Shown: one piece after another, positions 8,171-16,984 of the stretch
How the letters are laid out: every line of letters begins with the position of its first letter
Numbering within the stretch: position 1 is the first letter of the stretch
Assembly: GCF_900155545.1 (NCBI RefSeq)
Contig: NZ_LT732525.1
Coordinates: 731,260-795,259, forward strand
DNA: 64,000 bases
Direction of reading: 5' to 3'
DNA from: Clostridium sp. Marseille-P2415
GTDB taxonomy: Bacteria; Bacillota; Clostridia; Lachnospirales; Lachnospiraceae
Translations under genes and position numbers: made by a program
The notes under the pieces: model-generated
Databases searched by the model: none
Told to the model about the DNA's origin: nothing
What the model saw: only the letters and a program-made list of their open reading frames with translations

Positions 8171-8863
8171 TCATTCTAAAACATTGACAAATTTCACAGG
8201 CTTGCGATACATGACATTTGTTACAATTATTCCTGTCTTTTCTGTGGAGGCGTGGACGACACGGCCGTCTCCCATATACAGGGCAACATGGTTAATGGAA
8301 CCATTTTTCCCATAAAATACCAGATCACCGGGACGGGCCTCTTCATAGCTTACAGTGCGTCCTTCCCCTGCCTGTGACTTCGAGCTGTGGCTTAAGTTTA
8401 CGCCTGCCGCATATTTTAGCACATATCTGGTAAATCCGGAACAGTCTACTCCGGTGCTTGGATTTACCCCGCCATATACATAACGTCCGCCCACAAACTG
8501 CAGGGCATAGTCCACAACCTGCCGGCGCTGTATGACAGACTCATCCACCTTTTCCTGTGTCTTTTCGATCAGAGTCGCGGAACCGCTCTGTATGTATCCT
8601 TCTCCCTCCGGAGTCTTTATCTTTATCCAGCCATCCTTTGAGGACTCTACCACCTCATAAGTCTGACCCGCTGCGGCCTGGGACATATCCGCCCCCGCCG
8701 TCCGGGCAGTTTCCTTTACAGACACAGGTACATCCATCTTAGCATAAAGTGTCGTGCTGGTTTCTACTGCAATTTCCGCCGCTTCTGCTTCTGCCGGCAT
8801 CCCCCAGCTTAAAGCTGTACAAAGCCCCAAAAGCCCCATCGCCTTCCACATTTTATTTTTCAT
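8171..8863 (-). CDS. Secreted SH3b-NlpC/P60 peptidoglycan hydrolase (paralogue 2)
   Basis: 230 aa, same plan as its neighbour: signal peptide (about 1-30), SH3b region, NlpC/P60 domain with GVDCSGF and INHVALYMG motifs. ATG 8863 follows AGGAG by 8 nt. The two genes are separated by 132 nt and each has its own upstream region, so they are a tandem duplication rather than a tight operon. A direct-repeat TGTTAC element 56 nt upstream suggests WalRK control of wall turnover. Confidence 0.9.
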   Translation of the reverse strand: MKNKMWKAMGLLGLCTALSWGMPAEAEAAEIAVETSTTLYAKMDVPVSVKETARTAGADMSQAAAGQTYEVVESSKDGWIKIKTPEGEGYIQSGSATLIEKTQEKVDESVIQRRQVVDYALQFVGGRYVYGGVNPSTGVDCSGFTRYVLKYAAGVNLSHSSKSQAGEGRTVSYEEARPGDLVFYGKNGSINHVALYMGDGRVVHASTEKTGIIVTNVMYRKPVKFVNVLE

Positions 8864-8918
8864 ATACGAATCTCCTGTTTTACGGTTTTCGGTCAATCCC
8901 GCAAAGATTTGACTTAAA

Positions 8919-8935
8919 TGTTACATAATTGTTAC
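8919..8935 (+). promoter_or_regulatory. WalR-like direct-repeat box
   Basis: TGTTAC-N5-TGTTAC on the plus strand, 56 nt upstream of the minus-strand NlpC/P60 gene at 8863. The WalR (YycF) consensus TGTWAH-N5-TGTWAH is met fully. A half-matching copy (TGTTAC-N5-TATTAA, 8078-8094) precedes the other NlpC/P60 gene. Function inferred from consensus. Confidence 0.55.
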
Positions 8936-8973
8936 ATTTCAGAGTATACACTTTTTCCCTGTTTTTGTCAAGC

Positions 8974-9011
8974 AAAAAGGCAGCTACGGCGCTTCGCGCG
9001 CCATAACTGCC
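8974..9011 (-). terminator. Terminator of the HAAS/DUF1700 gene
   Basis: Minus strand GC-rich hairpin (GGCAG...CTGCC with inner GGCGC/GCGCC and a four-base loop) followed by TTTTT at 8974-8978. Confidence 0.75.
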
Positions 9012-9058
9012 GTTACACTTTTGTAATATTTGTATTATATTGTTAAATATTCCAGACG

Positions 9059-9532
9059 TTATCGCTTCATTCCCCTTACAAACCAGATAATGAGAAATAC
9101 CAGAAGCAAAGGTCCCATGAGAGGCATCAGCAGGCTGAATATCCCTGTCAGAATACTGGCTGCCAGGAAGAAAAACAGGATCAGCACCCCGATTCCCAAC
9201 AGCTTCCAGTACCATTTATTCAAGTCAATATAATGCATATGGCGTCCGGAATCCCCTGACTGCTCATACACGTTCTGGCCCTGGCCGGAATGGGATTCAT
9301 AATAAGTCCTTCCCGTTCCCCCGTCCTTCGCATTCTCGCTGGCCTCCATGATCGTCTTGGCGATCAGCCTTGGATCACCGATGGATGCGATCACCTCATC
9401 TTCCGCCGCGCCATTTCTCACTTCCGTGCTGATATATTCATCATAATACCTGATATTTTCCTCAATCACGTTACCGGGTACCTCACCCGACAAAGCCTCC
9501 CTTAAACGCTGTAAAAATTCCTGTCTGCTCAT
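9059..9532 (-). CDS. HAAS/DUF1700 membrane protein
   Basis: 157 aa. N-terminal cytosolic HAAS (DUF1700) domain (MSRQEFLQRLREAL, EYISTEVRNGAAEDEVIASIGDP), a polar linker rich in Gly, Ser and Gln, and two C-terminal transmembrane helices (about 113-155) ending in KR. Related proteins often pair with PadR regulators and influence envelope or sensory processes, but no PadR gene is next to it here. Start at ATG 9532 with AAGGAGG 5 nt upstream; an earlier ATG lies inside that ribosome site. Confidence 0.8.
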   Translation of the reverse strand: MSRQEFLQRLREALSGEVPGNVIEENIRYYDEYISTEVRNGAAEDEVIASIGDPRLIAKTIMEASENAKDGGTGRTYYESHSGQGQNVYEQSGDSGRHMHYIDLNKWYWKLLGIGVLILFFFLAASILTGIFSLLMPLMGPLLLVFLIIWFVRGMKR

Positions 9533-9641
9533 CTGAGCCTCCTTCAACTAAGTAAATAACTTTGATTATTGTACCATCTGACAGGGACGTCGTAAAGAAA
9601 TCTTCTCTGAAAAATTTCTTAAAATTTCATAATATGACAGA

Positions 9642-11579
9642 CTACTCTACCTTTTCCTTAATAGCGCCTTCCCGGTAAGCGGCTACCAGCTCCTTTAAGT
9701 CGCCAATCCGTTCTGCCAGTTCCACACCCTTATCCGTATCGGCCACCATGACGCGGTGCTTCATATTCTCAACAACGGAAACCCGGGGCGTGTTCTCCTT
9801 ATTGGGATCAAAGGGCTTATGCTCCGCAAGGATCAGGTGATTGGAATTATAAATCAAAGTATAGCCTGCGATCCCTGTCTTGGACTGGTAAGCCTTTGAT
9901 AAGCCTCCGTCTATCAGAAACAGCTTGCCTCCCGCCTTCACCGGAGATTCCCCCTCTTTGATTTTCACCGGAACATGGCCGTTAATGATATGGGACCCTT
10001 TTTTCGGAAGGCCGAACTCTTCTAAAATCTTATCGCAGTATTCTTCTTTTACACTGAGTCTGTAATAGGGATTCATGGGCTCCCTGTGGGTTTCATGATC
10101 TGCTATGAAATAATGCTCAAACGTCGTCATTTTCCCCTTTCCATAGACCGGAGACTTGGCTCCGCACCATAGATACCACATGAAATCCCTGGAATCCTCG
10201 TTCTCTTGTGAATCTTCCGGCATAAAATATGCATTTTGGACCTTCCGGTCCACATAATCCATCAGAGCCCGCCCGGAATAAGCATGATGGTCCACTACGA
10301 TTTCCTCAAAGGTCCCGTCTTCCTTCATGGGAATGCAGCCATGGTAAAGCAGGTTGGAATTATAGCATTTATACATGCTGCCATGAGAATACAGAAAACG
10401 GACATGTTTATGAAGAAGCTCGTTATGCTTAAAGGAAAGCTGCAATGTATGAAGCAGCTCTTCCTCCTCTTTGCTGAGCTTAAGGGGATCTTTCGGATCA
10501 ACCGTTGGGAAGGACATATCAAGCATGGGATACTCCCTGCCTTCCACAGCCACAACACCACGTTTAAAATCAATGGCTTCCAAAAGAATCCGGTGACTCA
10601 TCTCATATTCCGGGTGGCGCTTTATAATCTGCCCCTCTACCTTAAACTGAATCATGGCAATGGCCTTATGCATCTTGGCCGCCAAACCAGGATCTACCGC
10701 ATCATAAATATTCTCATCAAGAATCTGCGGAGTAAACCGCTCACAGGGATCCTCCCGGTAAACCCTGGCCGCGAACATGGACAAAGGCCGTAAGTTAATG
10801 CCATATCCGTCCTCCAGTACATCAAAGCTGTTATAGCTGATGGCTATCCGCAATACGTTGCAGATGCACGCCAGATTCCCGGTGGCTGCCCCCATCCAGG
10901 AAATGTCATGATTGCCCCACTGGATATCCACATCATGGAACTGAAGAAGTTCGTTCATAATAATATCCGCCCTGGGGCCACGGTCAAAAATATCACCGAT
11001 AATATGCAGGCTGTCAATGGTTAAATTCTGGATCAGTTCACATAAAGCTATGACAAACTTATCTCCGACCCGGATATCAATAATGGACCTGATTATCTCA
11101 CTATAGTATACACGTTTATTGTCATCATTATAATCCACATGAAGGAGCTCATCAATGATATAGGCAAACTCCGGCGGCATTTTCTTCCTCACCTTAGACC
11201 GGGTGTACTTGGAAGATACCACCTTGCATATCTGCACCAGACGGTAAATGGTCACTCTCTGCCAGTCATCGTCCGCCTTTCCGCTTATTTCCAGCTGGTT
11301 CACGACCCGCTCCGGATAGTAAATTAAGTTAGCTAATTCCACTTCCTCTTTCTCCGGTATGATGTGGCTGAATGTTTCGGTGATTTTTTCCCGGATAATA
11401 CCGGAGGCACTTTTTAAAAGATGTATAAATGCCTCGTATTCGCCATGCAGGTCACTGAAAAAATACTCCGTTCCCTTTGGAAGCCCCTGAATGGCAGTCA
11501 GATTGATTATTTCACTGGAAGCAGCCTTAATCGTCGGATACTCCCTCGCTATCAGTTTCAGATAAGCCAAATCTCTCAT
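9642..11579 (-). CDS. fbp: Fructose-1,6-bisphosphatase, class III
   Basis: 645 aa, the length of Firmicutes class III FBPases. It dephosphorylates fructose 1,6-bisphosphate in gluconeogenesis. Metallophosphoesterase motifs: FSDLHGEYEAF (about 42-52), GDIFDRGPRAD, WGNHDISWMGA and INGHVPVK near the C-terminus. Cytosolic; monocistronic, with GGGAGAG upstream of ATG 11579. No homology to class I or II enzymes. Confidence 0.96.
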   Translation of the reverse strand: MRDLAYLKLIAREYPTIKAASSEIINLTAIQGLPKGTEYFFSDLHGEYEAFIHLLKSASGIIREKITETFSHIIPEKEEVELANLIYYPERVVNQLEISGKADDDWQRVTIYRLVQICKVVSSKYTRSKVRKKMPPEFAYIIDELLHVDYNDDNKRVYYSEIIRSIIDIRVGDKFVIALCELIQNLTIDSLHIIGDIFDRGPRADIIMNELLQFHDVDIQWGNHDISWMGAATGNLACICNVLRIAISYNSFDVLEDGYGINLRPLSMFAARVYREDPCERFTPQILDENIYDAVDPGLAAKMHKAIAMIQFKVEGQIIKRHPEYEMSHRILLEAIDFKRGVVAVEGREYPMLDMSFPTVDPKDPLKLSKEEEELLHTLQLSFKHNELLHKHVRFLYSHGSMYKCYNSNLLYHGCIPMKEDGTFEEIVVDHHAYSGRALMDYVDRKVQNAYFMPEDSQENEDSRDFMWYLWCGAKSPVYGKGKMTTFEHYFIADHETHREPMNPYYRLSVKEEYCDKILEEFGLPKKGSHIINGHVPVKIKEGESPVKAGGKLFLIDGGLSKAYQSKTGIAGYTLIYNSNHLILAEHKPFDPNKENTPRVSVVENMKHRVMVADTDKGVELAERIGDLKELVAAYREGAIKEKVE

Positions 11580-11772
11580 AATACTCTCTCTCCCTCTCCA
11601 TGAAGCGCAGTTGCATTTCTGTTTTAAGTTATAGTAACATAAAAAGCTGCAATTTAAAACCCTTTTTAGATAGGCGTTTTCCTTATAGGTTCGATGTTTT
11701 ATGGGATTGGGTGCCCCGTCCTGATCCGGTGTAAGCGTTACCGGCTGCGCAGCTATCTCAATTTACTTTCTA

Positions 11773-11801
11773 TTGTAATCTCCTCGCCTCTAATATATAA
11801 T
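11773..11801 (+). promoter_or_regulatory. Promoter of the short peptide genes
   Basis: TTGTAA (11773-11778), 17-nt spacer, TATAAT (11796-11801). Transcription would start near 11808, 27 nt before the 33-codon gene. The stretch 11580-11772 shows no other feature. Confidence 0.55.
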
Positions 11802-11834
11802 TAATTACAAAATGTCTACAATAGGAGGTTTCCC

Positions 11835-11936
11835 ATGGTTACTTATTTTGCGCTGTTTTTACAGATATGTGAAATTTTTAAATTTATCGTTTATATCATG
11901 GTGTTCTTATGCTGCATCAAATATTTAAAGAAATGA
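11835..11936 (+). CDS. 33-aa hydrophobic membrane peptide
   Basis: A short gene with AGGAGGT 6 nt before ATG 11835. The product has one transmembrane span (about residues 3-28, rich in Phe, Ile, Val, Leu, with three Cys) and a basic tail KYLKK. No family recognised. It sits behind a good promoter and is followed 62 nt later by a second short gene. Size and shape recall type I toxins and small membrane regulators, but no antisense RNA was identified. Confidence 0.6.
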   Translation: MVTYFALFLQICEIFKFIVYIMVFLCCIKYLKK

Positions 11937-11998
11937 TATAATTCCTAATAATCTGACCTTACTATCTAACAACGTATAAGATATTATGGAGGAAAAAA

Positions 11999-12085
11999 AT
12001 GTATAGCTTACTTGATTTAATTGCAGATTTAGTTGATTTTTTCCTTGATCTTCGGATCATAAAAAGTTTCCGGAAAAAGAAATAG
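11999..12085 (+). CDS. 28-aa amphipathic peptide
   Basis: ATG 11999 is preceded by GGAGGA (6 nt). The peptide begins MYSLLDLIADLVDFFLDL and ends in a basic tail (RKKK). Asp residues at 6, 10, 13 and 17 fall on one face of a helix whose other face is Leu/Ile/Phe/Val, so a strongly amphipathic helix is expected, as in phenol-soluble-modulin-like or type I toxin peptides. No homologue recognised. The 270 nt from here to the MBL gene contain no further gene that I can support. Confidence 0.55.
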   Translation: MYSLLDLIADLVDFFLDLRIIKSFRKKK

Positions 12086-12358
12086 CATCATTACTTTTCC
12101 AGATTGATCTGCTCCGCCGGCTCAAAATTCATCCACAACGTTTCTACCCGCAGAAGGCTATTCTGCGCCCTAACCGGAATCCGCAATCTACGTCAGTCCC
12201 TTAAATACCGCTCATACAATTCGCAGCCATTACTGTTCCATGTTTTGTTAAATTAGTAACAAATGCCCCCATAACCCCAGATAAAATAAAGGGTTGCGGG
12301 GATTTTAAATTTATAGTAACATAATTTCAGAAAACCCCGCATAAAAAAGGAGACTCAA

Positions 12359-13162
12359 ATGGATCAATTATATGTTTTCGGAACCGGAAATGCTGCTGTT
12401 ACCCGGTGCTATAATACCTGCTTTGCCATAAAAAAAGACGATGAATACTTTATGACCGATGCCGGCGGCGGCAATGGAATCCTGCGGATCCTGGACGATA
12501 TGAATGTGGACATGTCCCATATCCACCACATCTTCGCAACACACGAACATACCGACCACATACTTGGAATTGTATGGATGGTCCGTTTCATTGGAACAAA
12601 AATCAAATCCGGCAAGTATGAAGGCGATCTTTTTATCTACAGCCATGCCAACCTGGTTCCTGTCATTGACACCCTCTGCCGGCTGACTCTCCAGAGCAAA
12701 TTTTATGAACTCATTGGGAAACGCATTCACTTAACTGCGGTTGCCGACGGGGAAACCAGAAGCATTCTTGGAAATGACGTGACATTTTTTGATATTCATT
12801 CCACCAAAGCCGAGCAGTACGGATTTACCGCCACCCTGGAAAGCGGAAAACGCTTGACCTTCTGCGGGGACGAGCCCTTTCATCCCGCCTGCTCCCAATA
12901 CGCAATGGGCAGCAGCTGGCTGCTTCATGAAGCCTTCTGCCTCTTTCAGGAACAGGAACGCTTCCGGCCATACGAAAAGCATCACAGCACCGTAAAGGAT
13001 GCCTGTGAGCTGGCACGGCATATGATGGCGGAAAATCTGGTCCTGTGGCATACAGAGGACAGCAACCTGGCCGAACGGAAGGAACTCTACAAAAAAGAAG
13101 GGCGTCCCTATTTTTCCGGAAATCTGTATGTGCCGGACGATGGGGAAATTATCAACCTCTGA
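12359..13162 (+). CDS. MBL-fold metallo-hydrolase (RNase Z-like)
   Basis: 267 aa. The beta-lactamase-fold zinc motif HEHTDH is seen at about 61-66 (THEHTDHILG), with further ligands in FCGDEPFH, KHHSTVKDA and LWHTED. The arrangement resembles RNase Z/ElaC-like hydrolases, but the flexible exosite arm is not evident, so the substrate is unknown. AAGGAG precedes ATG 12359. Cytosolic. Monocistronic or cotranscribed with the small gene 87 nt downstream. Confidence 0.8.
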   Translation: MDQLYVFGTGNAAVTRCYNTCFAIKKDDEYFMTDAGGGNGILRILDDMNVDMSHIHHIFATHEHTDHILGIVWMVRFIGTKIKSGKYEGDLFIYSHANLVPVIDTLCRLTLQSKFYELIGKRIHLTAVADGETRSILGNDVTFFDIHSTKAEQYGFTATLESGKRLTFCGDEPFHPACSQYAMGSSWLLHEAFCLFQEQERFRPYEKHHSTVKDACELARHMMAENLVLWHTEDSNLAERKELYKKEGRPYFSGNLYVPDDGEIINL

Positions 13163-13248
13163 TTATATCGTACATAACGAAAGGATATCACGCTCGTCCC
13201 CGGAGCCGCATATGATATAACAATAGAAAAAGCAAAGGAGTTTCTCGT

Positions 13249-13545
13249 ATGCACTGCCCAGGCAGATTTACCCCCTTTCGCGATGTGAACTGTAAAGATC
13301 TGGTCATTTTCCATGAGGCCACCAGGGATTTACGCGGCGCTACCTATAAGCCCTATCTGGTAGCCATCCAAGAAACCAGGGGAATTAATTTCCGCTTTGT
13401 TTGTAATTCAACGATCATGACCCGTCCTCCCCAGAACGCTATTACCATGGTATCCATTTATAAACCCTTTTGCAAAGATATTGAAAAAGAAAAATTCAAG
13501 GCGTTTGTAACCGATATATGCAAAATGGGCTGCTATAGGGATTGA
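13249..13545 (+). CDS. Hypothetical 98-aa protein
   Basis: No family recognised. Starts MHCPGRFTPFRDVNCKDL and has four Cys (C3, C15, C51, C74 region and C85-C95 pair near the end), mixed alpha/beta composition, no membrane segment. AAGGAG lies 8 nt before ATG 13249 and codon use resembles its neighbours, so it is likely a real gene. Confidence 0.6.
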   Translation: MHCPGRFTPFRDVNCKDLVIFHEATRDLRGATYKPYLVAIQETRGINFRFVCNSTIMTRPPQNAITMVSIYKPFCKDIEKEKFKAFVTDICKMGCYRD

Positions 13546-13629
13546 GAGAAAAACGCAGAAAAATTGAATGAGACATCGAAAAGCATATATAAAAAATTAC
13601 AAATCAAAACGTGATATGATAAATAAGCA

Positions 13630-13663
13630 GATGTATCCTCTTAAAACTGCATGAGGATACATC
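13630..13663. terminator. Hairpin between convergent genes
   Basis: 11-bp perfect stem GATGTATCCTC / GAGGATACATC with a 12-nt loop between the stop codons of the convergent 98-aa gene and the alcohol dehydrogenase. T-tracts on both sides are weak, so bidirectional termination is only probable. Confidence 0.5.
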
Positions 13664-13679
13664 CGCTTAAATCAGAGGT

Positions 13680-14867
13680 TTAAAACGCCATCCGATAAAT
13701 ATCAACCATTTCCGCCTTCCCCAACACCCGGATTCCGGACAATGTTCTGGTACCTTTCGCGGAACATTTATCAGCCATTTCTTCCAGATCCTCTTCTTTT
13801 ATACCGGCATTTAATTCCCTTAAGCTGACCGGCATACCAAGGCTTCTAAAGAATTCTTCCAATCTCCCAATCCCACCTAAGGCCGTTTTTACCGGTTCTT
13901 CAAAATTCATCTCCTGATTCAGCACCCGGACAGCCAGCTGGGCAAATCTCATAGGATCGGCTTTACACACATATCTGGCCCAGGAACAGAACAGTGCGGA
14001 CAGTCCTGCTCCATGGGCAACGGACGGATACATACCGGACAGCTCATGCTCAAGCTGATGGACCTGCATCAGGTATTCCCTTCCCAGACCGGTAAGATCA
14101 TTGTGGGAAAGGCTCCCCGCCCACATAAGCGTTGCACGGGCTTCATAATCTTCCGGAGCCTTGTCCGCAGCGGCTCCTGCTTCCATGACAGAGGTTAAGA
14201 GGCCCTCTGCAATTCGGTCTGTCAAAGGCGTATTCCTGGTCTTTCCGCCCAGATACCGTTCCAATGTGTGCATCATAATGTCCACGGTTCCGCATCCGGT
14301 CTGAAAATGATTCACCGTAAAGGTCAGCTCCGGATTGCAGATGGCAAACAGGGGGCGGTGGGTAGGGCTGTTAAATCCCCGCTTAAAGCCTCCGTCTTCA
14401 TTGGTAATGACACAGGATAAGCTCGTTTCACTTCCGGAAGCAGACAAGGTAAGAATATTCCCATGAGGCAGGGCCTTCGCAGGAACTGCTTTCTTTAAAA
14501 AGAATTTCCATGGATCAATTTCCGGGTTCAGGGTTCCGTCAGCAATGCACTTGGCTGAATCGATGACACTTCCTCCGCCCACGGCCAGGATAAACTCCAC
14601 CTTTTCCTTCCTGCAAAGCTCCATGCCTTCCTTAGCTAAGGACAGGGTGGGGTTTGGCTGCACTCCGCCAAAGAGCACGTATTCCACTCCATGCTCCTTT
14701 AAGGAATTTGTGACCAGATCAAGCAGTCCGCTTTTCTTTACGCTGCCGCCTCCATAATGAATCATGATCTTATGAAATCCATACTCTTTCACGACCGCTC
14801 CCACCTTTTTGTGGGTATCACGTCCGAACATCACCCTTGTGGGTACACAATACTCAAAATTATTCAT
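13680..14867 (-). CDS. Iron-containing alcohol dehydrogenase (NADH-dependent butanol dehydrogenase type)
   Basis: 395 aa group III Fe-ADH. NAD(P)-binding GGGSVIDSAK (about 97-106) and the metal-binding His residues (HTLERYLGGK, HQLEHELSGMYPSVAHGAGLS) are present. Such enzymes reduce aldehydes to ethanol or butanol in fermentation, or act on other aldehydes. Start ATG 14867 follows GAGGT; four codons earlier is an ATG within the ribosome site. Monocistronic. Confidence 0.9.
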   Translation of the reverse strand: MNNFEYCVPTRVMFGRDTHKKVGAVVKEYGFHKIMIHYGGGSVKKSGLLDLVTNSLKEHGVEYVLFGGVQPNPTLSLAKEGMELCRKEKVEFILAVGGGSVIDSAKCIADGTLNPEIDPWKFFLKKAVPAKALPHGNILTLSASGSETSLSCVITNEDGGFKRGFNSPTHRPLFAICNPELTFTVNHFQTGCGTVDIMMHTLERYLGGKTRNTPLTDRIAEGLLTSVMEAGAAADKAPEDYEARATLMWAGSLSHNDLTGLGREYLMQVHQLEHELSGMYPSVAHGAGLSALFCSWARYVCKADPMRFAQLAVRVLNQEMNFEEPVKTALGGIGRLEEFFRSLGMPVSLRELNAGIKEEDLEEMADKCSAKGTRTLSGIRVLGKAEMVDIYRMAF

Positions 14868-15085
14868 TCTTAACCTCACTTTCCGCTGCGGGCTTCTTCA
14901 TTTTCCGCACTATTTTTGTTCCTAATCAGGATTATACCACGAACGCTTCCTATTTCCAATACGGACTCTCTCCGCCTGTTTGCGTCATATTCTTAACTCT
15001 TTTTGCATATCTTATATGGGAAAGCCATTAAAGCCTGCTTTCCTTTTTCACATGTATTTCTCATGGAATGACAAGGAGAACGCTT

Positions 15086-16252
15086 ATGAACCGATTCAAA
15101 AAAGTTATCAAACTTTCTCAGGTACCCAGACATCAACTCATCATTTACATAGAAGTTTTCATTTTAACCTTTCTGCTGGTTTCCCTCTTTTTCATATCCC
15201 CAGGCGGGAAGTTCTCCTTTCCGGTTGTAAATCAGGACGAAAATGCCAGTCCCTCAGAAGCAAAAAAATTTATTAAATGGGTGGATTTTGACGTGACTTC
15301 CAAGGCTATGCAGGAAGCATTCCGTTACGACGTAAACACCTGCCAGTCAGAAATCCATTTAAACTGGGTGGATTTGCTCGCCTATCTTGGAGCCAGGTAC
15401 GGCGGAGATTTCTCTAGGTATTCCACCAAAGATTTAGATGGACTGGCAGAACAGCTGCTTTCCGGTAAGACCATGGCTGAGCTGACAGCTAAGATGAAAT
15501 ATTATTCTTATTACAGAGAAGCCTATGGTGCTGTGTTAGATGGCCTTGTGGGCCAGTATGAGATTGAAATTCCTTCTGATAATGCTCCCCTCTACGCCAC
15601 TCCTGCCCTCCTTCCTGACGGTTCCGTGGACCCGGATAAGGTCTGGGTTAAAAAATATGGCCTAAAAGGCTTTTCTCCCATTGCAAAGGGCTTCCCTTAT
15701 AATGACTTTGATGATTTTGGAGTTGCACGGTCTTATGGTTACAAACGGCAGCATCTGGGGCATGATATGATGGGGCAGACCGGAACTCCCATTATTGCAG
15801 TAGAAAGCGGTTATGTGGAAGCCATAGGCTGGAACCAGTACGGAGGATGGCGTCTGGGAATCCGCAGCTTTGACGGGAGACGGTATTATTATTACGCTCA
15901 TTTAAGGCAAAATTACCCTTATCATAAATCTTTAAAACAAGGCAGTATCGTCACTGCCGGAGATGTGATCGGCTATCTGGGTCATACCGGATACAGCCGG
16001 AAAGAAAATACCAATAACATCAATCAGCCCCATCTCCATTTTGGGCTTCAGCTCATTTTTGATGAGTCCCAAAAGGAAGGGAACAATGAGATCTGGGTGA
16101 GCTGCTACGAACTTACCAAATTCCTTTCCCTGAACCGGTCCGAGACCCTTAAAAATCAGGAGACAAAGGAGTATAACCGGGTTTATGATATGAAGGATCC
16201 CGGAATTCCTGAAAACTTTGTGGCTCCGGAACCTCCTGAGAAAGAAAATTAA
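15086..16252 (+). CDS. Membrane-anchored M23 family metallopeptidase
   Basis: 388 aa. N-terminal membrane anchor (about 18-42), a 130-residue alpha-helical region (about 60-165), then a LytM/M23 domain with zinc ligands in HLGHDMM and HLHFGLQ and the intervening YYYYAHL strand. M23 enzymes cut peptide cross-bridges of peptidoglycan; all ligands seem conserved, so it should be active rather than a SpoIIQ-like degenerate form. Start ATG 15086 with AAGGAG 7 nt upstream. Monocistronic, with a strong terminator. Confidence 0.87.
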   Translation: MNRFKKVIKLSQVPRHQLIIYIEVFILTFLLVSLFFISPGGKFSFPVVNQDENASPSEAKKFIKWVDFDVTSKAMQEAFRYDVNTCQSEIHLNWVDLLAYLGARYGGDFSRYSTKDLDGLAEQLLSGKTMAELTAKMKYYSYYREAYGAVLDGLVGQYEIEIPSDNAPLYATPALLPDGSVDPDKVWVKKYGLKGFSPIAKGFPYNDFDDFGVARSYGYKRQHLGHDMMGQTGTPIIAVESGYVEAIGWNQYGGWRLGIRSFDGRRYYYYAHLRQNYPYHKSLKQGSIVTAGDVIGYLGHTGYSRKENTNNINQPHLHFGLQLIFDESQKEGNNEIWVSCYELTKFLSLNRSETLKNQETKEYNRVYDMKDPGIPENFVAPEPPEKEN

Positions 16253-16267
16253 TGCTTTTATTTAAAA

Positions 16268-16316
16268 ACGGCATCTCCTTAATCCGCTTCGGATTATTGG
16301 GATGCCGTCTTTTTAT
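16268..16316 (+). terminator. Terminator of the M23 peptidase gene
   Basis: Imperfect 19-bp stem (ACGGCATC...GATGCCGT, three mismatches) with a short loop, then CTTTTTA. It marks the border between the GC-richer flank and the AT-rich island. Confidence 0.85.
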
Positions 16317-16382
16317 GCGCTAGTCCTTTTCTCTTCCCCAAAAGCGGGAATGCGAAACCAAGTCTGGCTAACTATTGTTGCC

Positions 16383-16560
16383 TCAGAGATAATAGCCTAA
16401 CGTGATAAAGCAACAACAATAAGTATTTATAAGGGTACCAATTGCTAATGCGGCTCCTCCTGATAGTCCCAAAGCTTTAATTATAAAACCAGCAGCAGTA
16501 CTAGTACCACTAACACTAACAGTATTTTTTGTTCTGCAGCCTCTTTTATAGTTAGTTGGT
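16383..16560 (-). pseudogene. Frameshifted Thr/Ser/Cys-rich peptide gene (bacteriocin-precursor-like)
   Basis: No intact frame, but two frames join at an A6 tract (16525-16530 as T on the plus strand). The upstream frame reads DQLTIKEAAEQK, leader-like; the downstream frame reads NTVSVSGTSTAAGF, then IIKALGLSGGAALAIG, then TLINTYCCCFITLGYYL and a stop at 16383. One added A would fuse them into about 60 residues with a charged leader and a Gly, Ser, Thr and triple-Cys core, the look of a class II bacteriocin or lanthipeptide precursor. An ATG (MTN then stop) lies just upstream in the third frame. No lanthipeptide synthetase is nearby. It directly follows the 111-aa gene of the island. Confidence 0.4.
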
Positions 16561-16578
16561 CATTTTAACCTATATGCA

Positions 16579-16914
16579 CTAATCTTCAATGGCTGTGGGG
16601 ATACATGTATCAGGACGATTGTTTTTACATTCTTCTACTAGTGTATCTATAAGAACGTCAGTAGGCGAGCCTTCCATTTCCTTTTTTACTAGTAGAAAAT
16701 CTTTTGGTAGGTCATGAACTAGATTACATACATTTGTTAAATAATCTGCATCATCCAATCTATCGGTATTATCCGAAAGTAGATAAAGTAAATTGCGATT
16801 TTCTTCAAAAATGATAATTACTATATCAATATTAAAACAATCCTTAGTTTTACTATAAACCGTCCAGCCTTCAACATTGCCTTCAAATAAGATTCTCCGT
16901 AGTGTAACCTCCAT
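16579..16914 (-). CDS. Hypothetical 111-aa cytosolic protein of the island
   Basis: No family recognised. Acidic, no signal or membrane segment; Cys residues near 23, 63 and, at the C-terminus, ECKNNRPDTC. Predicted alpha/beta from the strand NIDIVIIIFEE and helices around it. Start at ATG 16914 with AAAGGAG 9 nt upstream. Last intact gene of the minus-strand island cluster, 70 nt after the rhodanese gene. By position it could be an immunity or accessory factor; this is inference only. Confidence 0.65.
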   Translation of the reverse strand: MEVTLRRILFEGNVEGWTVYSKTKDCFNIDIVIIIFEENRNLLYLLSDNTDRLDDADYLTNVCNLVHDLPKDFLLVKKEMEGSPTDVLIDTLVEECKNNRPDTCIPTAIED

Positions 16915-16984
16915 AATAAACATCTCCTTTTAAAAGAATTATATCATCGTAATCTAGCTATGTAAATAATTTATAGTAAAAAAA

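Noticed and set aside
12240-12358. TGCGGGG...CCCCGCA pair before the MBL gene taken as a terminator
   Set aside because: Arms are far apart with a bulge and no T-tract on the plus strand.
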